Assembly (NCBI GenBank): GCA_900752335.1
Contig: CAADUZ010000013.1
Location: forward strand, 9,746-73,745
Reading direction: 5' to 3'
DNA from: Clostridia bacterium
Lineage (GTDB): Bacteria > Bacillota > Clostridia > TANB77 > CAG-508
Length of the DNA stretch: 64,000 nucleotides
Part shown: in pieces, positions 26,634-36,824 of the stretch
Numbering within the stretch: position 1 is the stretch's first letter
How the letters are laid out: every line of letters begins with the position of its first letter
The notes under the pieces: generated by a model
What the model saw: the letters and a program-made list of their open reading frames with translations, nothing else
Told to the model about the DNA's origin: nothing
Database searches by the model: none
Translations under genes and position numbers: made by a program

Positions 26634-28482
26634 ATGTGCGGTTTTTCTGGTATTGTTAATTTTAAAGAAAATGTGGCTTCTAAAAAAAATATTTTAATTT
26701 CAATGAATGAAGCCTTGCAAAAAAGAGGTCCTGATGAATGCGGATAATACACTTCGGGAAATAGCTTGCTTCGGTCACAAGAGATTAATTGTAATAGATC
26801 CGGATGGTGGAAAGCAGCCTATGAGTTACAAGTGCGAAGGAAAAATTTATACAATGGTTTATAACGGTCAGATATACAATGCAGACGAAATAAGAAAAGA
26901 ATTGAAGGAAGCGGGTTTTACATTTGAAAGCCATAGTGATACAGAAGTTCTTTTAAAAGCATATATTTTATATAAAGAAAATGTAGTAAATAAATTAAAT
27001 GGAATTTTTGCATTTGCTATATGGGATGAAAGCGAAAAGAAATTATTTTTAGCACGTGACCATTTTGGCGTAAAGCCGTTGTATTATACAGTTTTTAATA
27101 ATAACTTTATATTTGCTTCAGAGGTAAAAGCTATACTTAAATTTCCAGGTATTACCCCAACACTGGATGAACAAGGAATTTGTGAATTATTTGGTATAGG
27201 CCCTGCTCATACAAATGGTTATACAGCCTTTAAAAATATTTATGAATTAAAACCTGCAAATTATATAGTTTATACAGAAAGTGGTATACGAATAAAAAGG
27301 TATTGGAAGCTTAAAAGTAAGCCTCATACAGACAGTTTTAATGACACTTGTAATAAAGTGCAATATCTATTAGAAGATTCGATAAAAAGTCAGCTTGTAT
27401 CCGACGTTCCATTATGTACATTTCTATCTGGTGGTCTAGATTCAAGCATTATTACTTTGTATGCTAATAATTACTATAAAGAGCATAATTTACCTACTTT
27501 AAATACTTATTCTGTAGATTATATAGATAATGATAAAAACTTTCAAAAAACAGATTTCCAACCAAATTCAGATAATTATTATATAAATCTTATGAAAGAC
27601 AAATTAGGAACAGAGCATCATGTTGTAATGCTAGATACACCTGAACTCGCTTCAGCTTTGGAAGATGCCATGATAGCTAGAGATTTTCCAGGAATGGCAG
27701 ACGTTGACTCTTCCCTACTATTGTTCTGCAAATACGTAAAAAATGATGCAACAGTTACCTTAACAGGCGAATGTGCAGACGAAATATTTGGAGGATATCC
27801 ATGGTTCTTTAGAGAAGATGCTTTAAATAGTAATACATTTCCATGGTCTATTGCAATAAAAGAAAGACAAGAATTATTAAACCCTGCTATTGGCGAAAAA
27901 ATCAATTTGAAAGAATATATAGACTATAGATATAACGACAGTCTAAAAGACGCCGAAATATTAGATACAGACTCGGAAGAAACAAAGGAAAAACGTAAAA
28001 TATCTTATCTTACATTAAATTGGTTCATGCAAACATTACTAGACAGGTCCGATAGAATGGGAATGTACAATGGCTTTGAAATAAGAGTTCCATTTTGTGA
28101 CTATCGATTAGCAGAATATGTATGGAATATTCCATGGGAAATTAAGGCTTTAAATGGCAGAGAAAAAGGCTTACTACGATACATTATGAAAGATAAATTG
28201 CCAGAAGAAATAGTAAGTAGAAAGAAAAGCCCTTACCCAAAAACATGGAATCCAACCTATCTAAAAGCTGTTAAAGAAAAACTTGGTAAAATAATGGAAA
28301 ATAAAAATGCTCCAATTAACACTCTACTAAATAGCAGATACATTATGAAGATATTAGAAACTGAAGGAAAAGCATTTGCAAGACCTTGGTTTGGGCAACT
28401 TATGACTGGTCCACAGCTTATGGCTTATCTTTGCCAAGTAAATATGTGGCTTGAGAGATATCAGCCTAGAATTGAATTATAA
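26634..28482 (+). CDS. asnB: Asparagine synthase (glutamine-hydrolysing), frameshifted
   Basis: Makes asparagine from aspartate, ATP and glutamine. The true start is ATG at 26634 (MCGFSGIVNF, with Cys2 as the amidotransferase nucleophile). This frame runs through KRGPDECG and meets TAA at about 26745; the rest of the protein, ACFGHKRLIVIDP and onward, is read in the +1 frame to 28482. Removing one A from GGATAATAC restores a smooth join with the usual spacing between RGPDE and GHKRL. Downstream are the glutaminase YNGQIYN and SDTEVLL, and the synthetase loop LSGGLDSS (about residue 265 of the joined protein) and GECADEIFGGYPW. The joined length is about 615 aa. The first ATG of the open downstream frame (26707) is not a real start. 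Either a recent pseudogene or a one-base sequencing error. Confidence 0.88.
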
Positions 28483-28489
28483 TTTTAAA

Positions 28490-28518
28490 GAGGTCACAAA
28501 TTGTGACCTCAAGTTTTG
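28490..28518 (+). terminator. Terminator after asnB
   Basis: GAGGTCACAA (28490-28499) pairs perfectly with TTGTGACCTC (28501-28510), followed by a short T-rich stretch. Confidence 0.7.
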
Positions 28519-28547
28519 TTATATTTAGTTTTCTTTTTGCCAGATTT

Positions 28548-28575
28548 ATCATTTTCGTAACCTCACGAAAATGAT
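28548..28575 (-). terminator. Terminator after the IPKTG protein gene
   Basis: ATCATTTTCGT (28548-28558) pairs with ACGAAAATGAT (28565-28575), two bases beyond the stop of the minus-strand surface-protein gene. The tail is not T-rich, so termination strength is uncertain. Confidence 0.5.
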
Positions 28576-28577
28576 TA

Positions 28578-29711
28578 TTATATACTATTCTTTTTTGTTA
28601 GTCCTATAGCCATAATGCTTGAAAATAATATTGATAAAACTGCTATTCCTAAATAATTTTCTTCCCCTGTTTTTGGTATATCATCCTTTTCTTCTTCTGG
28701 TTTTTCGTCCTTTACTTCGTCTTTCTCTTCTTCACTTTCTATTTTAGAAGTTTTTACATATATACTTGTATCTGTATCTACTGTTTTTGAAAAATCAAAT
28801 TTATTAGTAAATTTATCGTCCGTGAAGAATCCATCTATTTCATAGCCTTCTTCTACTGTAATATATGCTTTTAAAAATTCTTCTGTAATCGTATTTCCTT
28901 TTTCAGTAACTATTTTTTCACTTTTCTCCCCATGAATTAATGTTATCACTACTGCTTCTGTATCAGTATTACTTGTAACTGTGTCTGGCACACTAGTTTC
29001 TGATATAACATTATTATTTTCATCTGTTAATACTATCTTTTCTCCTGCTATAACTACTTTGTTTTCTGTATTTTCTGTGTTTGTAACAGTAAATTCTGTA
29101 AGATAGCCATTATCTGCTACACGTACCACATTTTCATTAGAATCTGAAGTTAAAGTACCATTCATTGTTAATGTTGGATTGTTGGTTGCAGATGCGCCTT
29201 TATCTATTTCTATTCCGTTGTTTGCATTTGTTCCATTGTAGCCTAAATGTAAGTCTATTACTTCTACATTTCCACCATTTGCAAGTACACCACCATACTT
29301 AAATCCAGTTATAGATACATTGTTTAGTATAACTGTTGCTCCATCATATGATTGTACACCATATTTTGGTCCATTGTTTAAGTTAATATCTTTTAATGTA
29401 AGCTGTCCCGCTGCCATTTGTGCTGTAAACATTGTTTGATTTCCTGAAGTTGAAGTCCACTCTGTAGAACCAGATACTGTATAACCATTACCATCTATTG
29501 TAAGCTTTTTTTGTATTACGATAGGTCCTGTTACAGTTATATTATTTTGAATTTCTACAGTTCCTCCATCATTTACATTTTCTATTGCACTTCTTAATGT
29601 ACTTTCATCTGTTGCATTTTCTGTTTCTGCCGCTTTAGAATAATTTGTAAAAATTAATAAACTAGAAAAAATTAATAAAACAAATATTAAAAATTTTGTT
29701 GTTTTTTTCAT
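28578..29711 (-). CDS. Sortase-anchored surface protein with beta-helix domain
   Basis: Extracellular wall-linked protein of 377 aa. A signal peptide (residues 1-27, MKKTTKFLIFVLLIFSSLL) is followed by a parallel beta-helix-like region (about 40-215: repeated short strands such as TVEIQNNITVTGPIVIQKKL). Next comes a region with an InlB-type repeat (about 283-330, GYEIDGFFTDDKFTNKFDF), a Glu/Lys-rich spacer, and the sorting signal IPKTGEEN with a hydrophobic helix and Lys-Lys tail. IPKTG is a variant of LPxTG. GGAGG precedes the ATG. The sortase at 47005 is a plausible partner. The ligand is unknown. Confidence 0.85.
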   Translation of the reverse strand: MKKTTKFLIFVLLIFSSLLIFTNYSKAAETENATDESTLRSAIENVNDGGTVEIQNNITVTGPIVIQKKLTIDGNGYTVSGSTEWTSTSGNQTMFTAQMAAGQLTLKDINLNNGPKYGVQSYDGATVILNNVSITGFKYGGVLANGGNVEVIDLHLGYNGTNANNGIEIDKGASATNNPTLTMNGTLTSDSNENVVRVADNGYLTEFTVTNTENTENKVVIAGEKIVLTDENNNVISETSVPDTVTSNTDTEAVVITLIHGEKSEKIVTEKGNTITEEFLKAYITVEEGYEIDGFFTDDKFTNKFDFSKTVDTDTSIYVKTSKIESEEEKDEVKDEKPEEEKDDIPKTGEENYLGIAVLSILFSSIMAIGLTKKNSI

Positions 29712-29826
29712 TATTTTATACCTCCTTATGTCTTATTGTTTCCACAATATATTTTTTTATTTAGAGAATATAAAATGTTGAAATATTAATTTTTTCTAGT
29801 TTTACCATATTCTTTCAATTTTTAAT

Positions 29827-32448
29827 TTATCTTGGATATTTTATTGCCGCTTGTGCTGCTGCAAGTCTTGCTATTGGAACTCTAAATGGCGAGCAAGATA
29901 CATAAGTAAGTCCAATTCTATGACAATATTCAACTGTTGGTGGATTTCCTCCATGTTCTCCACATATTCCAAGTTCTATATCCGGTCTTGTTTGTTTTCC
30001 TAATTTTATAGCATGCTCTACTAATTTTCCTACGCCCTCTTCATCTATTCTAGCAAATGGGTCAAAGTCATATATGTTTTTAGAATAGTATTCATTTAAG
30101 AATTTTCCTGCATCATCACGGCTAAAACCAAATGTCATTTGCGTTAAATCGTTTGTACCAAATGAGAAAAATTCTGCTTCTTTAGCTATTTTATCAGCTA
30201 TTAGAGTGGCTCTTGGCAACTCTATCATTGTTCCTACCATATATTTTATATCCATATTTTCTTGCGTAAGCATCTCATTTGCTGTTTCTGTAATTATGTT
30301 CTTTACATACACAAGTTCTTTGTAATCTCCAACAAGTGGTATCATTATTTCTGGCTTTACGTCTATTCCTTCTTTTTTTACGTTTATTGCTGCTCCTATT
30401 ATTGCTTTTGTTTGCATTACGCCAATTTCTGGATATGTTACGTCTAATCTACAGCCTCTATGTCCCATCATTGGGTTAAATTCATGCAAGCTTACCACTA
30501 CTTCTTTTAATTCTTCAAATGACATGTTCATATCTTTTGCTAAAGCTTCTATCTCTTCATCTGTATGTGGTAAAAACTCATGTAGTGGTGGATCTAGTAG
30601 CCTTATTGTTACCGGAAGACCTTTCATTTCTCTAAACAAGCCTTCAAAATCTTCTCTTTGCATTGGAAGTATTTTATCTAGTGCTTTTTCCCTTTGTTCC
30701 TTTGTTTTTGATACTATCATTTCTCGTATTGCAGCTATTCTTTCTGGTGCAAAGAACATATGCTCTGTTCTACATAGTCCAATACCTTGTGCTCCAAACT
30801 CATATGCTTGTTTTGCATCTTTTGGTGTATCTGCATTTGTTCTTACTTCCATTTGTCTATATCTATCTGCCCATTCCATAAATTTAGCAAAGTTTCCTGT
30901 AACCGTTGCTGTAACTGTATCTATTCTTTCTCCATAAACATTTCCTGTACTTCCATCTAATGAAATCCAGTCGCCTTCTTTAAACGTTTTTCCAGCTACA
31001 CTAAATGTTTTTGCTTCTTCGTCAACAGATATTTCCGAGCAACCAGATACGCAACAAGTACCCATTCCACGTGCTACAACTGCTGCATGTGAAGTCATAC
31101 CGCCTCTTACAGTAAGTATTCCGTGGCATACTTGCATACCATCTATATCTTCTGGTGAAGTTTCAAGCCTTACTAATATTAAGTCTTTTTCCCCTGCTTC
31201 ATGTTTTGCTAACGCTTCTTCTGCTGTGAATACTACCTTTCCTGTAGCAGCTCCAGGTGATGCAGCTAAACCTTTCGTAATTGGATTAGCCTGATTTAGT
31301 TTTTCTTGGTCAAAATTTGGATGAAGCAACTGGTCTAGTTGGTTTGGCTCAACTCTTAAAACTGCTTCTTTTTCTGTTATCATTCCTTCATTTACCAGGT
31401 CTACCGCAATTTGAAGTGCTGCTGTTGCAGTTCTTTTTCCATTTCTAGTTTGTAAGAAGTATAGCTTGCCGTTTTCTATTGTAAATTCCATATCTTGCAT
31501 ATCTTTATAGTGTTTTTCAAGCATTGTAGCATACATTACAAAATCTTGATATGCTTCCATATCTGTTTCTTGTAACTTTTCTATTGGCTGTGGTGTACGA
31601 ATTCCGGCAACAACGTCCTCTCCTTGTGCATTCATTAGATATTCTCCAAATATCTTGTTTTCGCCTGTCGCTGGATTACGAGAAAATGCAACACCTGTGC
31701 CACAGTCTTCTCCCATATTTCCAAACACCATTTCTTGCACATTTACTGCTGTACCCCACTCGCTTGGTATGTCATTTAAACGTCTATATGTTATTGCTCT
31801 TGGGTTATTCCAAGACCTAAATACAGCTTTCACTGCTGCCATTAATTGGTCTTTTGCATCTGTTGGGAATTCATCCCCATGTTCTCTTTTATATATTTTT
31901 TTGAAATTTGTTACAAGTTCTTTTAAATCTTCTGCTGTAAGTTCTGTATCTAATTCTACTTTTCTTTTACTTTTAATTTTATCTATCTCTGCCTCGAATA
32001 AGTTTTTTGGAATTTCCATTACTACGTCACTAAACATTTGAATAAATCTTCTATAGCTATCATAGGCAAACCTTTTATTCTTTTTTGCCATAGCCTCTAC
32101 AACTTCTTCATTTAATCCCAAATTTAGTATTGTATCCATCATTCCAGGCATAGATGCTCTTGCTCCAGAACGTACAGATACAAGAAGTGGGTTTGCTGGA
32201 TTTCCAAGTTCCTTACCTGTTATTCTTTCTAATTCTTTTAAATTCATAAAAATTTGATATTTAATCTCTTCTGATATGTTTTCATTATTGTTATAGTAGT
32301 CTATACATGCTTCTGTTGTTATCGTAAAACCTTGTGGTATTGGAAGCCCTAAATTAGTCATTTCTGCTAGGTTTGCTCCTTTTCCGCCAAGTAGTTCTCT
32401 CATATTTGCATTTCCTTCTCTAAACAAATATACATACTTTTTATCCAT
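29827..32448 (-). CDS. ppdK: Pyruvate, phosphate dikinase
   Basis: Interconverts pyruvate plus ATP plus phosphate with phosphoenolpyruvate, AMP and pyrophosphate; important in anaerobes using pyrophosphate-linked glycolysis or gluconeogenesis. An ATP-grasp nucleotide domain (residues 1-340, LLGGKGANLAEMTNLGLPIP near the N terminus), the phosphohistidine motif GGMTSHAAVVARGMG (about 448), and a C-terminal PEP/pyruvate barrel ending GICGEHGG and PFRVPIARLAAAQA are present. A length of 873 aa is normal. AGGAGG precedes the ATG. No regulatory-protein gene for it is nearby. Monocistronic. Confidence 0.98.
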   Translation of the reverse strand: MDKKYVYLFREGNANMRELLGGKGANLAEMTNLGLPIPQGFTITTEACIDYYNNNENISEEIKYQIFMNLKELERITGKELGNPANPLLVSVRSGARASMPGMMDTILNLGLNEEVVEAMAKKNKRFAYDSYRRFIQMFSDVVMEIPKNLFEAEIDKIKSKRKVELDTELTAEDLKELVTNFKKIYKREHGDEFPTDAKDQLMAAVKAVFRSWNNPRAITYRRLNDIPSEWGTAVNVQEMVFGNMGEDCGTGVAFSRNPATGENKIFGEYLMNAQGEDVVAGIRTPQPIEKLQETDMEAYQDFVMYATMLEKHYKDMQDMEFTIENGKLYFLQTRNGKRTATAALQIAVDLVNEGMITEKEAVLRVEPNQLDQLLHPNFDQEKLNQANPITKGLAASPGAATGKVVFTAEEALAKHEAGEKDLILVRLETSPEDIDGMQVCHGILTVRGGMTSHAAVVARGMGTCCVSGCSEISVDEEAKTFSVAGKTFKEGDWISLDGSTGNVYGERIDTVTATVTGNFAKFMEWADRYRQMEVRTNADTPKDAKQAYEFGAQGIGLCRTEHMFFAPERIAAIREMIVSKTKEQREKALDKILPMQREDFEGLFREMKGLPVTIRLLDPPLHEFLPHTDEEIEALAKDMNMSFEELKEVVVSLHEFNPMMGHRGCRLDVTYPEIGVMQTKAIIGAAINVKKEGIDVKPEIMIPLVGDYKELVYVKNIITETANEMLTQENMDIKYMVGTMIELPRATLIADKIAKEAEFFSFGTNDLTQMTFGFSRDDAGKFLNEYYSKNIYDFDPFARIDEEGVGKLVEHAIKLGKQTRPDIELGICGEHGGNPPTVEYCHRIGLTYVSCSPFRVPIARLAAAQAAIKYPR

Positions 32449-32580
32449 TAAATGTTCCTCCTATATTTATATCTTTTGCAAATTAATATTTTTTATACAG
32501 CTTTGGTAAATTTTATGTTTTAATTATATCGATATATTTTAAAAAAGTAAATATGTATAGAAAATAATTTTTAATTTAAA

Positions 32581-32620
32581 AAAAGCAATAGATATAAAAG
32601 TTATTATACCTATTGCTTTT
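32581..32620 (-). terminator. Terminator after the DUF1294 gene
   Basis: AAAAGCAATAG (32581-32591) pairs with CTATTGCTTTT (32610-32620); on the minus strand a T run follows. It begins four bases after the stop codon. Confidence 0.8.
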
Positions 32621-32623
32621 ATT

Positions 32624-32899
32624 TTATTTAATAAAATCATTCCACAAAGAAACTATTAATATTATTTGTAACACTAGAATTACAGGAAATCCAACTGAAA
32701 ATCTTAATTTTTTAGTTTTATGTCTAAAAGTATACATTCCAGCAATAGCACCAATGCTTCCACCTATTAGTGCTAGTATGAATAAAGTTTGCTCCGGTAT
32801 TCTCCATTTTCCATACTTTGCTTTTCTTTTATCTATATACATTGCTAAAAATGCTATTAAATTAATTACTACTAAATAAATTACAAAATATTTTAACAT
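32624..32899 (-). CDS. DUF1294 small membrane protein, 91 aa
   Basis: Small inner-membrane protein with about three helices. The DUF1294 signature is clear: MYIDKRKAKYGKWRIPEQTL followed by ALIGGSIGAIAGMYTFRHKT. Function unknown; members are often near cold-shock or nucleic-acid genes in other bacteria. AGGCAGG lies before the ATG, and a terminator follows. The opposite-strand frame over the same bases has no ribosome binding site and no family features. Confidence 0.9.
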   Translation of the reverse strand: MLKYFVIYLVVINLIAFLAMYIDKRKAKYGKWRIPEQTLFILALIGGSIGAIAGMYTFRHKTKKLRFSVGFPVILVLQIILIVSLWNDFIK

Positions 32900-32964
32900 T
32901 TTTCCTGCCTTCTATTTTTTATTAATATGTTATAATTTTTTTAAAATTAATACGTTTGTTTTTG

Positions 32965-34014
32965 CTAAACATTAAATTTAGGCATCATTCCTATTTTATT
33001 TGGTGTGTGTTCCGGAAGCTGATAAATATCATGTCCAGGGAATTCATTTCCTTCTACAAATATTGGTCCATCAGGTGTAAAACAAACGTCCCAGCCGATA
33101 TATCCCATTTGTGGAACTACTTTTGAAGCTTCTTTACACATTGATATTGCTTTATCCCAGTCTGGAAATTTAAAGCCTTTTATTTTTGCTCCCGTTTGTG
33201 GATGGGTTTCATATAGATTTTTATTTTTATCGATAGCCTTATCTATAACTTCGCCTGTTAGTTCATTTATTGGTGCTACCATTCCACCACTATTAAAATT
33301 GTCTACATATTTACCATTGCCTATTCTAAAATATGCACATATCACATGTGGCACACCATCTTTTAATATTGTAACCACTCTTACTGTATTTATGGCATCT
33401 GGATAGATTTTACTTACTTTTGGATTCTGCTTTATAACTTCTTCGAGTTCAAAGTTATTTGTACCTTCTGTTAATTTACTGTATAATTTTTCTAATTTTG
33501 CATCCTTATCCAGTTCCTCTCTAAATACTTCATTAAAGCTTTTATCTCCATATTTTTCTTTGTCTACATTGATTTTTACAATTCCATGCCCACAACCACC
33601 ATCTATTGGTTTTGCCATAAATTCATTATGTTTTTTTATAAAATTAATTATATCTTCTTTCGGACTTTCCTTTACTTTTATCCAATCACGTTTAATATAA
33701 TCTTTGAATAAAGTGTTAAATTCGTCCTTGTTTTCGAATATATGAAAATACTCTTTGTTGTTATATTTTTTAACTAACTCATTGTTTCTTCCTCTAGTTA
33801 TATATGTGTCGCGTTGCTTTTTAGTCAAATTATACATTTCAAACAAGTCGTAATCCATATATCCTGCGCCATATTTTCTAGCACATTTTTGTAAATCATA
33901 TAATAAATATATTTTTGATTTTCCTGTTTTTCTATGGATAGAATCTATTTTCTCAAACATTGCCTTCTTATCCATTTCTTTTAATCTATTTAAAATATAC
34001 TTAATTTTTCCCAA
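32965..34014 (-). CDS. ATP-grasp enzyme, sugar-transfer-associated type (copy 2)
   Basis: A 349-aa member of the ATP-grasp family often called sugar-transfer associated. An N-terminal region of about 100 residues (GAGYMDYDLFEMYNLTKKQ) precedes the ATP-grasp fold: lysine and glycine loop AKPIDGGCGHGIVKI (about 133), VRVVTIL, NFNSGGMVAPI and the metal site GWDVCFTPDGPIFVEGNEFPG (about 310). It probably ligates an amino acid or acid group to an amine on a glycan precursor; the substrate is unknown. The start is TTG at 34014 with GAAGGGAAG seven bases upstream. It follows its paralogue by 59 bp. Confidence 0.85.
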   Translation of the reverse strand: MGKIKYILNRLKEMDKKAMFEKIDSIHRKTGKSKIYLLYDLQKCARKYGAGYMDYDLFEMYNLTKKQRDTYITRGRNNELVKKYNNKEYFHIFENKDEFNTLFKDYIKRDWIKVKESPKEDIINFIKKHNEFMAKPIDGGCGHGIVKINVDKEKYGDKSFNEVFREELDKDAKLEKLYSKLTEGTNNFELEEVIKQNPKVSKIYPDAINTVRVVTILKDGVPHVICAYFRIGNGKYVDNFNSGGMVAPINELTGEVIDKAIDKNKNLYETHPQTGAKIKGFKFPDWDKAISMCKEASKVVPQMGYIGWDVCFTPDGPIFVEGNEFPGHDIYQLPEHTPNKIGMMPKFNV

Positions 34015-34073
34015 TCACATTCTTCCCTTCGTTTTCTCAAACTACTGTGGCAGAAGTTTTGGGCTAGTATAAT

Positions 34074-35081
34074 CTAAAAGATTTGCATAATTTCATTGTA
34101 TTTAGGAATTAAGCCTACTTTTTCTTTATCTTTTATTAAGCTTGGCTTTACTTGAAATACCCCTGGGAAACAATTTCCTTCTATTAATATTGGTTCATTT
34201 TCTCCTATTGCTACGTCCCAACCAACATATCCTATTTCAGGAACTACTTTTGCTGCTTCTTTTACAAGTTCTACTGCTTCTTTAAACATTGGTACTTTAA
34301 AACCTACTATCTCATGGTTAGTTACTGGATGTTTGCTATATATATTATCCATTCTATCAATGGCCTCGACATAAACAACTCCTTCTTCGTTTACGTATGT
34401 GTACATGCCTCCACTCGAGAAATTATCTACAACCCCACCATTTCCTAGTTTTAGAATGGCTTGTAAGAAATATGCTTTTCCATCTTTATAGAATGTAAAC
34501 ATTCTTAAAGAGTTTACAGATTTTGAATACAATTTATTTAGCTCTTTATTTTGAATTATGCATTGCTCTACAATAGTTTGATTATTATTTATTAATTTTT
34601 TGTATAGCTCTTTGCAAGCGTCGTCACTTGTGTATTCAATTTTCTCTACACCTTTACCACCTTCTCCGTCGGCAGGTTTTACTATTACCACTTTGTTTTC
34701 TCTTAAGAATTTAGTAAATTGTTCTTCATTTTTTCCGTCTATTACCATCCATTCTCTTTTCAAGAATGAATTAAATGTTTTATAGAATTCGTCTTTATTA
34801 TCAAAAATATGAAATTTATCTTTTTCATTAAATCTTTTTATAATTTCGTTATTTTTTCCTCTTGTTAAGTATGTTTTTCTTTGATTCTTGTCCAAATTAT
34901 AGAATTCAAATTCCTGATAATCATAGTATCCTGCTTGGTATTTAAAACCGCATCTGCACATATCAAATAATATTAAGACATAGTTTTTCTTAATTTTCTT
35001 TCCAATACTTTTTGCGATTTTAATCATGTTTTTATAATCCATTTGAATTATACGTTTAAATAAATAGTTAAGCTTACCCAT
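34074..35081 (-). CDS. ATP-grasp enzyme, sugar-transfer-associated type (copy 1)
   Basis: A 335-aa paralogue of the next gene with the same layout: AGYYDYQEFEFYNLDKNQ, TRGKNNEII, the loop VKPADGEGGKGVEKI (about 132), NSLRMFTFYKDGK, NFSSGGMYTYV, and GYVGWDVAIGENEPILIEGN (about 295). Same uncertain role in decorating a surface polymer or precursor. The pair diverged well after duplication, since roughly half the positions differ. GGAG precedes the ATG. Upstream on the same strand lies a flippase gene, which supports a link to envelope polymer export. Confidence 0.85.
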   Translation of the reverse strand: MGKLNYLFKRIIQMDYKNMIKIAKSIGKKIKKNYVLILFDMCRCGFKYQAGYYDYQEFEFYNLDKNQRKTYLTRGKNNEIIKRFNEKDKFHIFDNKDEFYKTFNSFLKREWMVIDGKNEEQFTKFLRENKVVIVKPADGEGGKGVEKIEYTSDDACKELYKKLINNNQTIVEQCIIQNKELNKLYSKSVNSLRMFTFYKDGKAYFLQAILKLGNGGVVDNFSSGGMYTYVNEEGVVYVEAIDRMDNIYSKHPVTNHEIVGFKVPMFKEAVELVKEAAKVVPEIGYVGWDVAIGENEPILIEGNCFPGVFQVKPSLIKDKEKVGLIPKYNEIMQIF

Positions 35082-35165
35082 TTTACTACTCCATTTTATT
35101 TAAGCTATCTTAAAAATAACTTAAAATTTATTATATTTTATTATTTTATATTATTTTTTATAAAT

Positions 35166-36809
35166 TTATGCCTTTTCTTCTTTATTTAATTTTGACAATA
35201 ATTTACTTCCAAAAGGAATCATTGATATTTCCTCTTTTGTAAGTATTCTCAATATAAATATCATTGCAACATATATTATTGCTCCTGCAAAAATTGATAT
35301 CAATGTCGAGATGATTCCAGACATTATCATATTTAATCCCATGTTTATAAAATATACACTTACGCCCATTATTATACCTGCTAAAAGAGGTTTTATTATA
35401 TATCTTATAGGTGGGATTTTTAATTTTATCTTTCTCGTTAATGCTTTATAGCAAATAATAAATGCTATTATTTGGCAAATAATAGAGCTAATTGGCGCTC
35501 CAAGTATATTTATGCTTGGATTACTTACAAGTATAAGATTTAGTACTAATTTAATTACAGCACCTATTGCCAATGCCAATGCTGGAATAAGTGGTTTATT
35601 AATTCCATATAGCCCACCATTAATTGTTTGGCTCAATGCCACAAATATCATTGCTATTGACGATAATTTTAATACTATTCCTCCATCTGGTGCATTTGGA
35701 TAAATTAAATTTAAAATTTGGTCAGATAAACATATATATCCTATTGCACATGGAATTATTATAATTATTGATGCTAGAATTGAAAAAGATAATCTCTTTG
35801 ATGCAACATTGTATTCTTTTTTAGCTATAGATTCTGATATTGCTGGAACTAAAGCTGTTGAAAACGCCAGATTTATAGCTATTGGTAAATTAGTCAAATT
35901 ATCTACTTTTGATAATATACCTGTTTTCTCCATAGCAATTTGCTCTAGCACTTCTTTACCGCCAGTAACTAAACTTGAAAATGCTTGCTGTATACAGTTA
36001 CTTACTGTAGCAGTATCTATAACAGAACTTATTACAGAAATTACAGAACCTATAGTAACTGGGATAGATAGTGCAAGTATTGTTTTTGCTATCTCTCTAT
36101 TTGTTTTCTTTGCTTCTTCAGAAATATCTTGATTTTTATCAACTTCAACTTTATTATTTTTATAGTATGTAATTAAGTATAAAAATGTAATAATAATACT
36201 TAATGTAGTAGATAAATTTCCACCTGCTGCCATTATATATGGCTCTTTTCCTACTAGTGCATACACAAAAAGAATAGTTAAAACACAATTTAAAAATTGT
36301 TCTAAAATCTGTGTAACACTAGTTGGCTTCATATTTTGCTGTCCAGAGAAATAACCTCTAAATACAGCAGACATTGCCACAAATACAATAGCAGGTGCAA
36401 GAACTCTTAAAACATATGCTACGTCTGGAACATTTAGTATTTTAGTTGCAATTAGGTCTGCCCCAAAGAAGAGTCCTAATGATAATACTAAACCAATTCC
36501 AGTAAACAGCTTTAGTGCTGTTTTAAAAATTCTCTGTGCACCATAATTATTTCCTACTGCCAGTCTTTCTGATACAAGCTTTGAAATAACACTTGGAATT
36601 CCTATAGAACATAATGTAAGCAAAAGTGCATAAATTTGATAACCTGATGAATAATATCCAAGTCCAGCATCTCCAAAACCTTCTATATTTGTTATTACTA
36701 ATCTATATACTAATCCTAATACTTTTACTACAATTTCTGATAACATTAAAAGTAGTACATTTTTCATAAAGGATACACCTTTAGATTTTTTTGCCGTAGT
36801 TTCTTCCAA
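35166..36809 (-). CDS. Polysaccharide/lipid flippase, SpoVB/MurJ-like
   Basis: A 547-aa integral membrane protein with about 14 helices of the MOP superfamily. The opening FMKNVLLLMLSEIVVKVLGLVYRL and YSSGYQIYALLLTLCSIGIPS match the SpoVB/MurJ branch that flips lipid II or other polyprenyl-linked precursors. GAGGISIINSLI-type details cannot be judged. The start is probably TTG at 36809 with AAAGGAAT upstream; the ATG 15 codons in is an alternative. Copy 2 of the REP-like repeat lies just upstream, between it and glyS. Which precursor it moves is not clear; with the two ATP-grasp genes downstream it may serve a surface polymer. Confidence 0.88.
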   Translation of the reverse strand: MEETTAKKSKGVSFMKNVLLLMLSEIVVKVLGLVYRLVITNIEGFGDAGLGYYSSGYQIYALLLTLCSIGIPSVISKLVSERLAVGNNYGAQRIFKTALKLFTGIGLVLSLGLFFGADLIATKILNVPDVAYVLRVLAPAIVFVAMSAVFRGYFSGQQNMKPTSVTQILEQFLNCVLTILFVYALVGKEPYIMAAGGNLSTTLSIIITFLYLITYYKNNKVEVDKNQDISEEAKKTNREIAKTILALSIPVTIGSVISVISSVIDTATVSNCIQQAFSSLVTGGKEVLEQIAMEKTGILSKVDNLTNLPIAINLAFSTALVPAISESIAKKEYNVASKRLSFSILASIIIIIPCAIGYICLSDQILNLIYPNAPDGGIVLKLSSIAMIFVALSQTINGGLYGINKPLIPALALAIGAVIKLVLNLILVSNPSINILGAPISSIICQIIAFIICYKALTRKIKLKIPPIRYIIKPLLAGIIMGVSVYFINMGLNMIMSGIISTLISIFAGAIIYVAMIFILRILTKEEISMIPFGSKLLSKLNKEEKA

Positions 36810-36824
36810 CTCTATTCCTTTCTT

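Noticed and set aside
30262..32041. Several open frames on the plus strand opposite ppdK, and similar ones opposite uvrA, uvrB, polC and ligA
   Set aside because: They are shadows of conserved genes on the other strand, without start signals and with low-complexity products.
32613..32879. Plus-strand frame over the DUF1294 gene
   Set aside because: The minus strand encodes a clear DUF1294 sequence with a ribosome site and a terminator.
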